DNA from: Sporichthya brevicatena
Lineage (GTDB): Bacteria; Actinomycetota; Actinomycetes; Sporichthyales; Sporichthyaceae
NCBI RefSeq assembly: GCF_039525035.1
Contig: NZ_BAAAHE010000026.1
Location: 62,001 to 126,000 of the forward strand
Direction of reading: 5' to 3'
Length of the DNA: 64,000 nucleotides
The first letter of the stretch is position 1, and every line of letters begins with the position of its first letter. The translations under genes were made by a program, and so were the position numbers. The notes under the pieces are model-generated. The model was not told the origin of the DNA. It saw only the letters and a program-made list of their open reading frames with translations, and ran no database searches. This document shows, piece by piece, positions 47,440 to 55,103 of the stretch.

Positions 47440-48315
47440 GTGTGGGACCTGCTGGACCCCTACTCCTACGAGTTCTTCGTCAAGGGGGTCGTCGCCGCGA
47501 CGCTCGCCGGCGCGTTGTGCGGGCTGGTCGGCGTCTTCATCGTCCTGCGCGGGATGAGCTACATCGGCCACGGTCTCTCCCACGCCATCTTCGGCGGCTT
47601 CGCGGCGTGCTCGGTGGTCGGCGCGAACTACTACGTCGGCGCGGGAGCGTGGGGGCTGGGCTCGGCCCTGGCGATCAACGCAATCTCCCGCAGCCGGCGG
47701 ATCGGGGCCGACGCCGCGATCGGCGTCGTCACCACGGCGTCCTTCGCCCTCGGGGTCGCGATGATCTCGATCTGGGGGTCGCGAGGGGCGAGCTTCGACG
47801 CCGCGCTGTTCGGCAGCATCCTCGGCATCTCGCCGACCGACCTGTGGGTGCTGACCGGCGTCACGGTCTTCACCGTCGGCGTCGTCGTCCTGCGGTACCG
47901 CGCCCTGCTGTTCACCACGTTCGACCCCGAGGTCGCGGGGGCCAGCGGCGTGAAGGTCGCGCGGACCGACGCCCTGCTCATGCTCGTGCTGTCGTTGTCG
48001 ATCCTCACCACCCTCAACGTCATCGGCGTGACGCTGGTGGCCGCGACGCTGGTGATCCCGGCCGTCGTGGCTCGGATGCTCACCAACTCGTTCGCGCACA
48101 TGCTCGTGCTGTCGACGGCGATCGGCGCGACGTGCGGGTTCGTCGGCATGAACCTGAGCTACCACCTCGACGTCCCGTCCGGCACGACGATCGTCCTCAC
48201 GGGCGCGGCGGTGTTCCTCCTCGTCCTCGCGGGCACCGGGGGCCGCCGGCTGTCCCGGACCGCACGCAGCGCTCCGGCCCCGGTCCGACCGGAGGAGACC
48301 GTCAGCCTGCCGTGA
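47440..48315 (+). CDS. znuB: Zinc/manganese ABC transporter permease
   Basis: 291 residues with about eight membrane helices. Early GVFIVLRGMSYIGHGLSHA (residue 31) and the coupling region DPEVAGASGVKVARTDALL are the signatures of the metal-type ABC-3 permease family; a later helix has VTLVAATLVIPAVVARMLT. Its homodimer forms the channel. GTG start at 47440. The C-terminal Pro/Ala/Glu-rich tail overlaps the convergent DUF1697 gene by 14 bp. Confidence 0.92.
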   Translation: MWDLLDPYSYEFFVKGVVAATLAGALCGLVGVFIVLRGMSYIGHGLSHAIFGGFAACSVVGANYYVGAGAWGLGSALAINAISRSRRIGADAAIGVVTTASFALGVAMISIWGSRGASFDAALFGSILGISPTDLWVLTGVTVFTVGVVVLRYRALLFTTFDPEVAGASGVKVARTDALLMLVLSLSILTTLNVIGVTLVAATLVIPAVVARMLTNSFAHMLVLSTAIGATCGFVGMNLSYHLDVPSGTTIVLTGAAVFLLVLAGTGGRRLSRTARSAPAPVRPEETVSLP

Positions 48316-48850
48316 GCTCGGCGAGCGCGACGACGGTGTTCCAGTTCCGGACCGTCACGACGGCGCCGGGACTCGACCGGAATGCCTCCCGGCACACCAC
48401 GTCCGCCAGCCGGCTGCGACCCGGAGAGGTCGCGACGTAGCGCAGGTACACGCACCGGTCGCCGAGCGACCACTCGTCCGGTGCCCAGGCCGCCGGGTCG
48501 AGGTCGGCCTTCGGGTCCGGGGCGGCGGAGGCGTAGGCGACATTGAGGAGCTTCGGCTCCGCGACCGCCTCGGGCCAGGGGTTGGCCGCGACGACGGCGG
48601 CGAGCTCCGCGCCGGTACGCACGACGAACTCCGGCGTCCAGGGCAGATGCTCGGCGATGGCCGCGCGGGCCCGCTGGGCGACCTTGCCGGCGTTGGCTCG
48701 CCCCGGCGCAGCCACGACCGCATTGCCGCTCTGCAGGTAGGTGCTGACGTCGGAGAAGCCCGCGCCCTCGAGGGCGGTGCGGAGGTCGGCCATCGGGAAC
48801 CGGGTCTTCCCGCCGACGTTCACCCCGCGGAACAGCAGCGCGTACTTCAT
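48302..48850 (-). CDS. DUF1697 family protein
   Basis: 182 residues. The DUF1697 start is clear: MKYALLFRGVNVGGKTRFPM, then LRTALEGAGFSDVSTYLQSG near residue 25, and the family end NWNTVVALAELT. The fold is a small alpha/beta sandwich with no established function. ATG at 48850 overlaps the stop of the dehydrogenase gene by 4 bp (ATGA), making this the last gene of a four-gene coupled operon. The 3' end overlaps znuB antisense. Confidence 0.87.
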   Translation of the reverse strand: MKYALLFRGVNVGGKTRFPMADLRTALEGAGFSDVSTYLQSGNAVVAAPGRANAGKVAQRARAAIAEHLPWTPEFVVRTGAELAAVVAANPWPEAVAEPKLLNVAYASAAPDPKADLDPAAWAPDEWSLGDRCVYLRYVATSPGRSRLADVVCREAFRSSPGAVVTVRNWNTVVALAELTAG

Positions 48851-49845
48851 CGGCGCCGCCGGATCACGGGGTCGAGGCCGTTGACGACGTCGATCACCGG
48901 CTCGCCGGCCAGGACGCGGCGCAGATTCGCGACCGATTTCTCGACGATGCGCGCGACCGACTGCCGCGTCGCGCCCGCGGCGTGCGGGGAGAGCAGGATC
49001 CGGTCGTGCCGGCGCAGGGGGTCGTCGGCCGGGAGCGGCTCGACGGGGAAGACGTCGAGCGCGGCGCCGCCGAGGTGGCCGGAGTCGAGCGCCGCGACCA
49101 GGGCGTCGCTGTCGAGCAGGTTCCCGCGGCCGACGTTGATCACGTACGCCCCGGCGGGCAGGGCAGCGAGGAGGTCGGCTGAGATCAGGTGGTGCGTGTC
49201 CGGGGTGAGGGGGAGGGCGAGCACGAGGATGTCCGAACGCGCGCACAACGCCGCGGGTTCCAGCCAGGCGTAGGGCACCTCGCGCGGCGTCCGCGACCAG
49301 TAGGCGACGTCGCAGCCGAACGCCGCGAACAGGTCCGCGGCGATCGCGCCGACCGGGCCGAAGCCGAGGATGCCGACGCGCAGTCCGCCGATCTCGCCGT
49401 GCCCGCGCCGGACCACGTCCATCTGCGGCCAGCCGCCGGCGCGCACCCCGCCGTCCGCGAACGGGATCGAGCGCGACAGCGCCAGCGCAGCCCCGACCGT
49501 CCACTCCGCGACGCCGCGCGCGTTCGCCCCGGCCGCGTTCGCCACCGGGATCCCGCGGGCCGTCAGGCCGGGCACGTCGAGGACGTCGACACCGGCGCTC
49601 GGCTGCTGCACGAACACCAGGTCGGGGCCGGTGGCCGCGACCGCGGCGGTGTCGACGTGTTGGGCGCCGGCACTCTGCCAGGCCCCGAGCACGATCTCCG
49701 CGTCGGCGAGGGCCGCGTGCAGGTCCTCCACCGAGGACGCGGGGAGCAGCGTCAGCTTCATCCGCTCCGCGACGTCGCCGAGTGCAGCGAGCGTCGCGTC
49801 GTTCGGGAGCGGCAGGAGCGAGAGCAACCGCCACGGTTCGCTCAT
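48847..49845 (-). CDS. D-isomer-specific 2-hydroxyacid dehydrogenase
   Basis: 332 residues. The NAD-binding site is VGILGFGPVGAIAADLF near residue 155, and the catalytic Arg, Glu and His are visible in VINVGRGNLLDSD, LDVFPVEPLP and LLSPHAAGAT. The N-terminal third is the usual flexible catalytic lobe, ending in VQQPSAGVDVLDVP. It should reduce a 2-keto acid or oxidise a D-2-hydroxyacid, but the substrate cannot be assigned. ATG overlaps the upstream stop (ATGA), so it is coupled both to the PEP-mobilising protein before it and to DUF1697 after it. Confidence 0.88.
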   Translation of the reverse strand: MSEPWRLLSLLPLPNDATLAALGDVAERMKLTLLPASSVEDLHAALADAEIVLGAWQSAGAQHVDTAAVAATGPDLVFVQQPSAGVDVLDVPGLTARGIPVANAAGANARGVAEWTVGAALALSRSIPFADGGVRAGGWPQMDVVRRGHGEIGGLRVGILGFGPVGAIAADLFAAFGCDVAYWSRTPREVPYAWLEPAALCARSDILVLALPLTPDTHHLISADLLAALPAGAYVINVGRGNLLDSDALVAALDSGHLGGAALDVFPVEPLPADDPLRRHDRILLSPHAAGATRQSVARIVEKSVANLRRVLAGEPVIDVVNGLDPVIRRRR

Positions 49846-51470
49846 GCGGACCCTCCGTCGCGGACGGCGTCACCGGCCTGAAGCACCGTCACGGTCCCCG
49901 CGGAGCCGTCCACCTCGATAAGGTCGCCGTCGGCGATCCGGGCCGTGCCGTCGCGGGTGCCGATGACGCACGGGATCCCGAGCTCGCGGGCGACGATCGC
50001 CCCGTGGCTGATCGGTCCGCCGATGTCGATCACCAGCGCGGCCGACACGATGAGCACGGCCGCCCAACTCGGGTCGGTCGTCCGGCAGACCAGGACCTCG
50101 CCGGGGGCGGGACCTTCGTCGACCTCGGGGTCGCGCACGACGCGGGCCACGCCGCGAGCGACGCCGGGGGTGACGGGGATGCCGGTGACGACCACCGGGC
50201 CCTCGACCGCGGCCGGCGGTGTCGTCACCGGCTCGGGGGAACCGAGCCAGAACTCCGGGAGTTCGATCGCCCGGTACCGCTCGTGGAGCTCCCGGCGCGA
50301 GGCGACCAGGTCGCCGACCCCGGCGGGCAGTTGCGGCGCCGCCAGCTCCTCGACGGTCAGGTGGAAGACTTCCTCGGGGGCGGAGAGCGCGCCCGCCTCG
50401 GTGTGCAGGACACCCAACCGCAGCGCCGAGGCGCGGGCGGCGTCCACGCACTGCAGGAACGCACCCTTGCCGATCCCGCGCAGCGGGAAGAAGCGCCGCG
50501 CGACCTTGAGCACGATGCCCGCCGGTGTGCGCGCTCCCCGCGGGGAGGCGGCGAGCAATTCCTGCTCGGCGGCCTCGCGCTCGGCGGCGCGGGCCGTCTC
50601 CAGCGCCCGCGGGCCCGCGCTCTCCGCCATGGCCGCGTAGTGGCCCAGCAGCTTCTCCAGCGGCGTCGGGTCCAGCCGCCAGACGCGCGCGGCCAGTTCA
50701 CCCTCGTTGGGGCCGTGGTACCCGTGCCGGGCCAGGAACTCCACCAGCTCGAGGCGGCCGCGCGAGACGTCCCACAGGTCACCGACGAACGCGGTCTCGG
50801 CCATCTCGCCGTACCCGGTGAGGACGGCGATCTCCAGCCCCGGCCGGTTCGCCCGCTCCGCCGCGGCGCGCACCTGCTCGTAGACGCCCTGGCACAGCAT
50901 CGAGGCCACGATGTGCGGCCGCATGACGCCGGCGAACTTGCGCATCGCCGCGTCGAGGGAGCCTCGGGCCTGATCGGCCGTCATCCCGGGCGCGGCCGCG
51001 ACGGTGTTCCGCCACCACGGGGCGATGTGCTCGGCGGCGCGCTCGAGCCGCCCGGCCACGCCCCACATCGCCATCGGCGCCTTGGCCGCGACGACGGGGT
51101 AGCGCTGGTAGCGGGGCCGACTCGACACCCCGGGGCGCACCGTGCCGAACAACTGCGACTCCATCGCGTCGCCGCTGGTCCCCGGCATGCGGTCGGCGAG
51201 GGAGCGGAACGTCTCCAGGTTCGCGGCGGCCCGACCGTAGAAGATGTCCCAGACGCGGTCGTCCGGACGGGCCGGACGCGCGACCTGAGCCTCCGTCAGA
51301 ACTCCGAGGTCGGCGAAGGCGCCGCGCAGACCACGCTCGGTGCGCTCGCCGAACACGCTCCACGTCAGGGTCGTCACGACACCGGGAATCGCTTCCCCGG
51401 CGTTGATCGTCGACCAGGCCACCGCCGGCGAGGAGCCGCCGCAGTGCAGGACGTTCGCCGGCTCTCTCAC
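49842..51470 (-). CDS. PEP-utilising enzyme mobile-domain protein lacking an ATP-grasp domain
   Basis: 542 residues. The C-terminal swivelling domain is clear: ISHGAIVARELGIPCVIGTR near residue 485 holds the phospho-carrier His of PPDK/PEP synthase-type enzymes. The part before it resembles the central region of rifampin phosphotransferase and PEP synthase-like proteins (SSPAVAWSTINAGEAIPGVV at the front, FLARHGYHGPNEGELAARVW near residue 240). The N-terminal ATP-grasp domain that charges the His is missing and no such gene is adjacent. GTG at 51470 lies in the stop of the upstream gene (GTGA). The reaction is not known; a partner ATP-grasp protein or a non-phosphotransfer role is possible. 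Confidence 0.78.
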   Translation of the reverse strand: MREPANVLHCGGSSPAVAWSTINAGEAIPGVVTTLTWSVFGERTERGLRGAFADLGVLTEAQVARPARPDDRVWDIFYGRAAANLETFRSLADRMPGTSGDAMESQLFGTVRPGVSSRPRYQRYPVVAAKAPMAMWGVAGRLERAAEHIAPWWRNTVAAAPGMTADQARGSLDAAMRKFAGVMRPHIVASMLCQGVYEQVRAAAERANRPGLEIAVLTGYGEMAETAFVGDLWDVSRGRLELVEFLARHGYHGPNEGELAARVWRLDPTPLEKLLGHYAAMAESAGPRALETARAAEREAAEQELLAASPRGARTPAGIVLKVARRFFPLRGIGKGAFLQCVDAARASALRLGVLHTEAGALSAPEEVFHLTVEELAAPQLPAGVGDLVASRRELHERYRAIELPEFWLGSPEPVTTPPAAVEGPVVVTGIPVTPGVARGVARVVRDPEVDEGPAPGEVLVCRTTDPSWAAVLIVSAALVIDIGGPISHGAIVARELGIPCVIGTRDGTARIADGDLIEVDGSAGTVTVLQAGDAVRDGGSA

Positions 51471-52081
51471 TCCGTCTCGCCCGAGATCGCACCCGGGTCG
51501 GTGCCGGTGTCGTCGGCGTCGCCGTTCTTGTTGCGCTGGAACATCTTCCGCACCTTCTGGCCGTTGACGACGGCCTTCTCCGGGTCGACGAGGTACGTGA
51601 CGTCCTCGACCAGCCGGGCGAGCGAGTCCGAGATCCGCTTCTGGTCGATCCGGCTGCCGGCGACCTCGACGACGCTGGTCACACCCTCGGCAATACGGCC
51701 GACCGTCTCGGTCACGACCTCGTCGAACGACTTCTCGTGCTCCGGGCACGGGGGCAGCGTCGACGGCGTCGGGCGCACGAGCTTGTGGCGGGTCTTCCAG
51801 CGCGGGTCGTGGAGGTACGGGCGGCCCCCGACCTCGTAACGGCAGATCAGCCCGGACTCGGCCAGTGCGGCCAGGTCGCGGTCCATCGCCGCCGTCGGGT
51901 GCGCGTCCGCGCGCAACGGCCAGAGGAACCCGTTGAGCACGGCGGGGGAGTCCTTCGCCCGTCCCTCGTCGTCCAGCACCGTCGGGAGGTAGGCGTAGGT
52001 GTACGCGGTCTCCAGGTCGAGCGCCGCGAGTCGCTCGTCCTGCGCGTCGTCCGGGTGGATGCTGCGGGGCTTCTGCGGCAT
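51467..52081 (-). CDS. Hypothetical winged-helix-like protein, first gene of a coupled operon
   Basis: 204 residues, not assigned to a named family by eye. The first half looks like a small winged-helix fold: YLPTVLDDEGRAKDSPAVLN, LRADAHPTAAMDRDLAALAE, SGLICRYEVGGRPYLHDPRW. It ends in a Pro-rich PTPSTLPPCPEHEKS link of the kind seen in replication-type proteins of actinobacteria and their phages. The second half is helical and charged, with VVEVAGSRIDQKRISDSL, and an acidic tail (DADDTGTD). ATG at 52081. It overlaps the PEP-domain gene by GTGA and diverges from the SRAP gene 60 bp away, so a DNA-related role is possible but unproven. Confidence 0.7.
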   Translation of the reverse strand: MPQKPRSIHPDDAQDERLAALDLETAYTYAYLPTVLDDEGRAKDSPAVLNGFLWPLRADAHPTAAMDRDLAALAESGLICRYEVGGRPYLHDPRWKTRHKLVRPTPSTLPPCPEHEKSFDEVVTETVGRIAEGVTSVVEVAGSRIDQKRISDSLARLVEDVTYLVDPEKAVVNGQKVRKMFQRNKNGDADDTGTDPGAISGETE

Positions 52082-52141
52082 GACGGCAGTATCCCGCGCT
52101 GGGGCCCGGAACGGTCGGTGGCGGCGGCTACCGTGGCAGGC

Positions 52142-52900
52142 GTGTGCGGAAGGTACGGAGCGAGCTGGGGGGTCGACGACCTCGTCGCCGAGTTCGACCT
52201 GGACTCGGTCGACGTGCCGGTGGAAGAGCGCCTGGAGTCCGACTGGAACGTCGCGCCGACGAAGCCGGTGTACGCCGTGGTGACGCGCCGCGGGCGCGAC
52301 GAGCCGGCCGAGGCGGAGGCCACGCGGCGGCTGGTGACGTTGCGCTGGGGCCTGGTGCCGTTCTGGGCCAAGGACCCGAAGGGCGGCGCCCGCATGATCA
52401 ACGCCCGGGTCGAGACGGCGGCCGAGAAGCCGGCGTTCCGGGAGGCCTTCGCGAAGCGGCGCTGCGTGCTCCCGGCCGACGGGTACTACGAGTGGTACAC
52501 CCCGAAGGACGGAGCGGCGCGCAAGCAGCCGTTCTTCATCCGCCGCCGCGGCGGGGGCGTGCTCGCGATGGCCGGCCTCTACGAGTTCTGGCGCGACCCC
52601 AACAAGGACCGGGACGACCCCGACGCGTGGTGGCGGACCTGCACCGTCATCACGACCACGGCCGGCGACGCGATCGGTGAGATCCACGACCGGCAGCCGA
52701 TGTTCGTCGAACCCGCCGCCTGGGCGGACTGGCTGAACCCCGAGCACTCGGACCCGGACGCCCTCCGCGGGCTGCTCGTCCCCAGCCCGGCCGACGGGCT
52801 CGAGGCGTACCCGGTCTCGACCGCGGTCAACAACCACCGCAACAACGGCCCGGAGCTGATCGCTCCGCTCGAGCACGCCGAGCCGCAGACCCTGTTCTGA
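52142..52900 (+). CDS. SRAP-family protein (abasic-site DNA-protein crosslink sensor, YedK/HMCES)
   Basis: 252 residues. Cys2 directly after the start (VCGRYGASW) is the catalytic residue that bonds to abasic sites in single-stranded DNA after Met removal. Other conserved residues are in WNVAPTKPVYAV (Asn), LRWGLVPFWAKDP, INARVETAAEKPAF, RRCVLPADGYYEW (Glu) and IHDRQPMFV (His). The GTG at 52142 is fixed by the need for Cys at position 2. Acts in protection of abasic sites during replication. An insertion NKDRDDPDAWWRT lies before the middle of the domain. Divergent from the winged-helix gene. Confidence 0.94.
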   Translation: MCGRYGASWGVDDLVAEFDLDSVDVPVEERLESDWNVAPTKPVYAVVTRRGRDEPAEAEATRRLVTLRWGLVPFWAKDPKGGARMINARVETAAEKPAFREAFAKRRCVLPADGYYEWYTPKDGAARKQPFFIRRRGGGVLAMAGLYEFWRDPNKDRDDPDAWWRTCTVITTTAGDAIGEIHDRQPMFVEPAAWADWLNPEHSDPDALRGLLVPSPADGLEAYPVSTAVNNHRNNGPELIAPLEHAEPQTLF

Positions 52901-52906
52901 CGGCCC

Positions 52907-53956
52907 GTGCGGGACCATGACCGGGTGCGAACGAAAGCCTCTGCCCTCGCGGCCCTGCTGACGGCCGGCCTGGTGCTGACCGCCTGCGCCGACGACGCCG
53001 ACTCCGATTCCGACGCCCGCACCCCGGCCGGCTCGACGACCGCGTCGGCCGCTCCGACGGCGAGCGCGCGCCCGACCCCCGACGCCGCGCAGCTCGCGAC
53101 CCTCGGGGTCAACGAGCTCGGCGCGATCCCGGTCTTCATGTACCACCAGCTCGTCGAGAAGCCCCGCCGCATCTACGACATGAGCCCGGCCGCGTTCCGG
53201 GAACAGCTGCAGACGCTGTACGACGCGGGCTACCGCCCGATCACCGCAGCTGCCCTCGCAGCGGGGGAGATCGACCTGCCCGCGGGTCGGCACCCGGTGG
53301 TGCTCACCTTCGACGACTCCACCTGGGACCAGGCCCGGCTGCTGCCCGACGGCACGATCGACCCGAAGTCCGCGGCGGGCATCCTCGAGGCCTTCGAGCG
53401 GGAGCACCCCGACTTCCGCGCCACTGCCACGTTCTTCGTCAACTCCACCCCGGAACCGTTCACGGACCGCCGGGTGCTGACCTGGCTCGCCGAGAACGGC
53501 TACGAGATCGCCGCCCACACGTGGTCGCACGCGGACCTCGGCAAGCTCGACGACGCCGGCGTGCAGGCCGAGATCGGCCGCGACGTCGCGTGGCTGGAGG
53601 AGGCCGTGCCCGGCCTGACGGTCCGGACGCTCGCGGTGCCCTTCGGCGTGCACCCCCGCAACCGCGAGCTGCTCCGCGCCGGCACTTTCGAGGGCGTGCC
53701 CTACCGGCTCGAGGCGGTGTTCGGGGTCTCGGAGATCGCGTCGCCGTCGCCGTACTCGCTCCGCTTCGACCTCTTCGACATCCCGCGCCTCGACACCGGC
53801 CTCGGCGTGCGCGACGCCCAGGACGCCCTCGAGCGCCTCGCCGCGGACCCGACCCTGCGCTACACCTCCGACGGGGACCCGGAACGGATCACCTTCCCCG
53901 CCGACCGCGCCGACCGACTGAACCCGGACTTCGCCGACCGCGCCCAGCCGTACTGA
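52907..53956 (+). CDS. Polysaccharide deacetylase-family lipoprotein
   Basis: 349 residues. A lipoprotein signal RTKASALAALLTAGLVLTAC ends in the lipobox Cys, then a 50-residue Ser/Thr/Ala/Pro-rich linker leads to a NodB domain. Motif 1 is VVLTFDDSTWDQ (catalytic base and metal Asp) and motif 2 AAHTWSHADL (metal His pair). It should deacetylate an N-acetylated sugar polymer on the outer membrane face; FMYHQLVEKPRR is the typical entry of such extracellular enzymes. GTG at 52907 is used; GTG at 52925 gives a cleaner signal peptide. The stop codon is inside the first unit of the 12-bp minisatellite. Confidence 0.87.
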   Translation: MRDHDRVRTKASALAALLTAGLVLTACADDADSDSDARTPAGSTTASAAPTASARPTPDAAQLATLGVNELGAIPVFMYHQLVEKPRRIYDMSPAAFREQLQTLYDAGYRPITAAALAAGEIDLPAGRHPVVLTFDDSTWDQARLLPDGTIDPKSAAGILEAFEREHPDFRATATFFVNSTPEPFTDRRVLTWLAENGYEIAAHTWSHADLGKLDDAGVQAEIGRDVAWLEEAVPGLTVRTLAVPFGVHPRNRELLRAGTFEGVPYRLEAVFGVSEIASPSPYSLRFDLFDIPRLDTGLGVRDAQDALERLAADPTLRYTSDGDPERITFPADRADRLNPDFADRAQPY

Positions 53957-54060
53957 CCGCCGTCCTGACCGCCGTCCTGACCGCCGTCCTGACCGCCGTC
54001 CTGACCGCCGTCCTGACCGCCGTCCTGACCGCCGTCCTGACCGCCGTCCTGACCGCCGCC
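53953..54060. repeat. 12-bp minisatellite, nine units, spanning a stop codon
   Basis: The unit CTGACCGCCGTC is repeated eight times without change (53953-54048); a ninth copy ends GCC (54049-54060). The first unit contains the TGA stop of the deacetylase gene, so each unit carries the same TGA in that frame. It lies just before a double hairpin (54071-54124). Copy number is likely to vary between strains by slippage; since stop codons recur in every unit, the protein would not change. Confidence 0.9.
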
Positions 54061-54070
54061 TCTCTCGTCC

Positions 54071-54124
54071 CACCCCTACCAGTAGGGGTGACACCCTTTC
54101 TGGCGCCGGAAAGGGTGTCACCCC
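54071..54124. terminator. Overlapping hairpins after the minisatellite, family B palindrome
   Basis: CACCCCTAC-CA-GTAGGGGTG (54071-54090) is a perfect 9-bp stem. It shares GGGGTG with a longer palindrome: GGGGTGACACCCTTTC (54085-54100) and GAAAGGGTGTCACCCC (54109-54124), separated by TGGCGCCG, of which GGCGCC is itself a palindrome. The two stems cannot form together. The long one shares the core with elements at 15346 and 34453. Likely a terminator for the deacetylase gene. Confidence 0.72.
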
Positions 54125-54161
54125 CTTGGGATTCTCAGCGTCGTGATCTAGGTTGCGCGCC

Positions 54162-55085
54162 ATGGCGATGCGCGAGTACCTGGTGGGCGAGGTTGCCGAG
54201 GAGTACGCGGAGGGGCTGCTGAGCCGCCGGGAGGCGGTGCGGCGACTCGGCCTGCTCGGCGTCGGGCTGCCCGGCGCGACGGCGCTGCTGGCGGCGTGCG
54301 GCGGGGACGATGACGACGACGCGACGCAGGCCCCGCCGGCGACCCCGACCGGCCCGGTGGCCCCCGCGGCGACGCCTCCGCCGGGCAAGGACGTCGGCAA
54401 GCTCATCACCTACACCGCGAACGGCCAGCGCTTCCGCGCGGCGTACAAGGCCGCGGCGAAGCCCAAGGCCGCGGTGCTCGTCATCCACGAGAACAAGGGC
54501 CTCACGACCCACTTCTTCGAGCTCGTCGGGCGTATGGCGGCCAACGGGTACAGCGCGCTGTGCGTCGACCTCCTCTCGCGCGAGGGCAAGGACGGCCTCG
54601 CCGGCTTCGACGACCAGGCGGCCGCGACCGCCGCGCTGTCCGCGATGCCGGCCGAGCAGTTGCTCGGCGACCTCAAGTCGGGGGTCGACGAGCTGCTCGA
54701 ACGCGCGGGCGACGACCTGAAGCTCGGCGCGATGGGCTTCTGCTTCGGCGGCGGGATGACCTGGAACCTGCTGCAGAAGGGCCCCGGCCAGGAGCGGCGG
54801 CTGCGCGCCGCGATCCCGTTCTACGGACCGGCCCCGGCCAACCCGGACTTCACCGGTTCCAAGGCGGCCGTCCTCGGCATGTACGCCGGCGAGGACGAGC
54901 GGGTCAACGGCACGAGGGCCGCCGCCGAAGCAGCTCTGAAGGCCGCGAAGCTCACCTACGAGATCAAGGTCTGGGACGGCGCCCAGCACGCGTTCTTCAA
55001 CGACACGGGGGAGCGGTACGACGAGACCGCGGCCACCGCCGCCCAGAAGCAGCTGCTCGCCTGGTTCGACAAGCACCTGACCTGA
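54162..55085 (+). CDS. Exported dienelactone-hydrolase-family lipoprotein
   Basis: About 307 residues. A twin-arginine-like start (LSRREAVRRLGLLGVGLPG) runs into a lipobox LLAAC near residue 46, then an acidic and Pro-rich linker. The alpha/beta hydrolase domain has the DLH nucleophile elbow GFCFGGGM with Cys instead of Ser, Glu in IHENKGL, Asp in YAGEDERV and His in GAQHAFFND, a Cys-Asp-His triad. DLH enzymes are usually cytoplasmic and cleave lactone rings; here the enzyme appears to be exported. ATG at 54162 is used, with ATG at 54168 and TTG at 54153 as alternatives. Confidence 0.85.
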   Translation: MAMREYLVGEVAEEYAEGLLSRREAVRRLGLLGVGLPGATALLAACGGDDDDDATQAPPATPTGPVAPAATPPPGKDVGKLITYTANGQRFRAAYKAAAKPKAAVLVIHENKGLTTHFFELVGRMAANGYSALCVDLLSREGKDGLAGFDDQAAATAALSAMPAEQLLGDLKSGVDELLERAGDDLKLGAMGFCFGGGMTWNLLQKGPGQERRLRAAIPFYGPAPANPDFTGSKAAVLGMYAGEDERVNGTRAAAEAALKAAKLTYEIKVWDGAQHAFFNDTGERYDETAATAAQKQLLAWFDKHLT

Positions 55086-55103
55086 CGCACCGTCAGCCCT
55101 GGG

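Noticed and set aside
52082-54409. Extended minus-strand frame upstream of the winged-helix-like gene, with a run of GRRS repeats
   Set aside because: It is antisense to the SRAP and deacetylase genes, and its Arg/Ser repeats are the translated 12-bp minisatellite.
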